From Flavobacteriaceae bacterium UBA7446 (GTDB lineage: Bacteria > Bacteroidota > Bacteroidia > Flavobacteriales > Flavobacteriaceae), in contig DLPY01000045.1 of NCBI GenBank assembly GCA_002478685.1, positions 1 to 7,181 of the forward strand: a stretch of DNA of 7,181 bases, read 5' to 3'. This document shows positions 4,831 to 7,181 of the stretch, piece by piece (position 1 is the stretch's first letter; each line of letters starts with the position of its first letter). The notes below the pieces were generated by a model that was not told where the DNA came from, ran no database searches, and was given only the letters and a program-made list of their open reading frames with translations. The translations under genes were made by a program, and so were the position numbers.

Positions 4831-7181
4831 ATGATGCAACATCTTAAGCTCCGTTTTTTATTGCCTCACGTATTGGTAATGCTACTTTTTGCTGGAATTT
4901 CGTTGATGTATTTTTATCCTGTTCTCTCAGGAAAAGTACTTGTACAATCTGATATTGTGCAATTCAAAGGTATGCAACGCCAAGTGTTGGAACATCGTAC
5001 CGCATTTGATGAAGAGCCCTATTGGATAGACAACGCCTTTGTGGGAATGCCCACCTATCAAATCACACCACGCTATCCTTTTGATGTGCTGCGGCATATC
5101 GATAATGCTATTCGGTTTTTGCCACGCCCTGCCGATATGCTTTTTTTGTATTTGTTCTTTTTCTACTTGTTTGCACAAAGTAGGCGATTCTCGATTCCTA
5201 TATCTGTTTTAGGTTCGTTGGCATATGGATTTTCGTCTTACTATATCATAATTTTGATGGTTGGACACAATACTAAAGCCATGGCTTTGGCGTATGCGCC
5301 ACTGATTTTTTTAGGATTATTTCAACTCCTCATTGATAAAAAGAAAATCGGATTTATTTGGCTCACACTTGGCTTGGCATTGCAGCTCCATGCCAATCAT
5401 CTCCAAATGACCTACTACGTGCTGATAATGGCAGCAATTTGGGTATTGCTTTGGGGCATCTGGACGTGGCGAAAAGAAGGAATTCGATTACTATTTAAGC
5501 ATATAGGAAAATTGATTTTAGCAGGCATTGTCGCACTTTTGCTCAATGCGCAAGGGGTTTTAGCTACATTGGAATACACCCAATTTAGCACCCGTAGTGC
5601 AAGTGAACTTACCATCAACCCTGACGGAACACCTAAAGAATCTGTGGCAGGTTTGTCGTTTGATTACATTACAGAATACAGTTATGGTATTTTAGAAACG
5701 TTGACATTTTTTGCGCCGAATGTGATGGGTGGTAGCTCAAGTTCAAGTTTTCCCATGAATAGCGATTTTGTAAAATTTCTACGCACTCTTGATGCTGAAA
5801 CGGCAAATACCATTTTCAGGTACGCCCGTCCGTATTGGGGTGACCAGCCCATAGTTGCTGCACCTGTTTATTTGGGTATTGTGGTACTGTTTTTTGCCTT
5901 ACTAGGAGTCACCATAGCAAACCGGAATACCCGTACGGTCTTACTTATCATTGTGAGTGTTTCTTTGTTGTTTTCATGGGGTAAAAATCTGCCAGAGCTA
6001 ACGCAATTTTTTATTGACTATCTACCACTGTACGATAAGTTTAGAGCGGTTAGTTCGGCACAGATAATGATAATGCTTTGTACGCCATATGCTGCCATGC
6101 TTGGAGTACAGTTTTTGGTAAAAGACAATGTCGTGACTCGACAAAAATTACTAAAATGCTATTATGTGCTTTCTGTTTTTGTGTTTTTGATTTTATACCT
6201 GATGGCAGGGTCAAAAGGGTTCTTTTCTTTTAATTCAGCTTATGAACCATTTGCCCAGTACCCAGAGGTGATGAACCCACTTAAAAAAGCACGTGCTGAC
6301 CTGTTAATTCAAGATATTTGGCAGTTGCTGATTTTTGTTTGTTTAATTATTGCTTTTACGATACTATTTTGGAAAAGAAAGATTTCTTCTATCGTTTTTG
6401 TTGTGCTTATAACTGTGTTGGCGCTAACAGATTTATGGAAGCAAAACCGCACCTATTTTGAAGAAGATCAGTTTGTTTCTTCTTTTCGTCATAAACAGGC
6501 TTTTGTTGCCACCCCGCAAGACAAAGCAATTTTAAAGGATACATCTCGCTATCGAGTCTTTGAGCCTCAATTAGGTGCTTCAAACGCTCGAACGGCGTAT
6601 TTTCATCGTGCTATTGGTGGATATCACGGAGCAAAGCCTGCTGCCTTGCAAGAGGTTTACGATTTTTATTTACAAAAAGAGGACAGTACCGTATTGGATA
6701 TGCTAAACGTAAAATATGTGTTGGATAATGCCCTTGAAAATGGATATAGTCTTCGTGCTTCTGCTTTGGGTCCTGCATGGTTAGTGAACGAACTTGTTTC
6801 GGTGGACTCCGCTAATGATGAAATGATAGGACTGGGAACAATTAATCCAAAGAATCAAGCATTATCCCAAGAGTTAGATTACACGTTGTATAAAACCTCT
6901 TCTTTGGATACTCTCGTACTTACAGAACAGCGAAATAATCTGTTGCGGTACAATGTTAATGTAGAACATCAGCGACTTGCGGTATTTTCCGAAATGCAAT
7001 ACTCAAAAGGGTGGCAAGCCTACTTGAATGACAATCCTATTGACCACTATAGAGTAAATTATCTCCTTCGAGGCGTGGTTGTTCCACCTGGTTCTCACGA
7101 ACTTGTTTTTAAGTTTGAGCCTGATGTAATTCGGCTCGGCACACTTTTTATGGCTTCTGGCTGGGTGATTTTTATCTTAAC
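4831..7181 (+). CDS. YfhO-family polytopic membrane protein, 3' end cut by the window
   Basis: The frame is open for 783 codons to the window edge and no stop occurs. Bacteroidota members of this family are, from memory, about 800-850 residues, so only the C-terminal membrane segments are missing. The start is ATG 4831 or the adjacent ATG 4834. A first membrane helix (about 10-29) is followed by FKGMQRQ (45-51) and PYWIDNAFVGMPTYQ (63-77), then several helices (about 101-115, 121-144, 150-167 and onward). Other landmarks are GHNTKA (145-150), HANHLQMTYY (187-196), RPYWGDQP (333-340), IGGYHGAKP (595-603), LNVKYVL (625-631) and SKGWQAYLND (725-734). Residues about 480-765 look like a large extracytoplasmic domain before a final helix from about 770. 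YfhO (PF09586) proteins have a GT-C-like fold, and in Bacillus and Listeria they transfer sugars from a lipid carrier to cell-wall polymers. The acceptor in this organism is unknown. D67 in the first loop is a candidate catalytic acid, by analogy only. Confidence 0.9.
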   Translation, partial: MMQHLKLRFLLPHVLVMLLFAGISLMYFYPVLSGKVLVQSDIVQFKGMQRQVLEHRTAFDEEPYWIDNAFVGMPTYQITPRYPFDVLRHIDNAIRFLPRPADMLFLYLFFFYLFAQSRRFSIPISVLGSLAYGFSSYYIIILMVGHNTKAMALAYAPLIFLGLFQLLIDKKKIGFIWLTLGLALQLHANHLQMTYYVLIMAAIWVLLWGIWTWRKEGIRLLFKHIGKLILAGIVALLLNAQGVLATLEYTQFSTRSASELTINPDGTPKESVAGLSFDYITEYSYGILETLTFFAPNVMGGSSSSSFPMNSDFVKFLRTLDAETANTIFRYARPYWGDQPIVAAPVYLGIVVLFFALLGVTIANRNTRTVLLIIVSVSLLFSWGKNLPELTQFFIDYLPLYDKFRAVSSAQIMIMLCTPYAAMLGVQFLVKDNVVTRQKLLKCYYVLSVFVFLILYLMAGSKGFFSFNSAYEPFAQYPEVMNPLKKARADLLIQDIWQLLIFVCLIIAFTILFWKRKISSIVFVVLITVLALTDLWKQNRTYFEEDQFVSSFRHKQAFVATPQDKAILKDTSRYRVFEPQLGASNARTAYFHRAIGGYHGAKPAALQEVYDFYLQKEDSTVLDMLNVKYVLDNALENGYSLRASALGPAWLVNELVSVDSANDEMIGLGTINPKNQALSQELDYTLYKTSSLDTLVLTEQRNNLLRYNVNVEHQRLAVFSEMQYSKGWQAYLNDNPIDHYRVNYLLRGVVVPPGSHELVFKFEPDVIRLGTLFMASGWVIFIL

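Noticed and set aside
4927..5178. 83-codon open frame on the - strand
   Set aside because: It is antisense to the conserved N-terminal part of the YfhO-family gene, with no recognisable domain.
1..7181. Defence system, mobile element, CRISPR array or RNA gene
   Set aside because: No transposase, integrase, nuclease or helicase motifs, no spaced direct repeats, no long terminal inverted repeats and no tRNA-like cloverleaf were seen on reading both strands by eye.

Overview
The window looks like chromosomal DNA from a member of the Bacteroidota, most likely a flavobacterium. Three things point there: two lipoproteins with short Bacteroidota-style signal peptides, an outer-membrane protein beginning with the flavobacterial-looking YTEVINSNRP segment, and promoter boxes of the TAnnTTTG type rather than E. 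coli-type -10 boxes. The DNA is AT-rich and genes are tightly packed. No tRNA, rRNA, CRISPR array, transposase or attachment site was seen.

Layout from left to right: (1) positions 1-111 are an AT-rich leader with a perfect 15-bp palindrome at 67-81. (2) 112-1055 on the + strand is a two-gene unit of small lipoproteins, both resembling the NTF2-like/SnoaL-DUF4440 fold, overlapping by ATGA at 612-615. (3) 1056-1160 is a short convergent gap with a GC-rich hairpin at 1072-1100. (4) 4770 down to 1161 on the - strand is a three-gene operon with 4-nt overlaps at both junctions. In transcription order it encodes a secreted beta-barrel 'transporter' protein with a lysine-rich tail, a GNAT-like acetyltransferase of unknown substrate, and the tRNA-modification GTPase MnmE, which starts at TTG. 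(5) 4771-4830 is a 60-bp divergent control region with a -7 type box almost touching the start codon on each side. (6) 4831 to the window end, + strand, is a large YfhO-family polytopic membrane protein cut by the window edge.

MnmE is the only gene with a firmly known biochemical job (wobble-uridine modification with MnmG). The barrel protein, the two lipoproteins and the YfhO protein are all envelope proteins. The acetyltransferase-like protein is the uncharacterised partner between barrel and MnmE; co-transcription is well supported by the overlaps, but a shared pathway is not shown. I found no clearly new multi-gene system. The best leads are the paired NTF2-like lipoproteins with their upstream palindrome, the basic tail on the barrel protein, and the compact divergent promoters that may give leaderless mRNAs.
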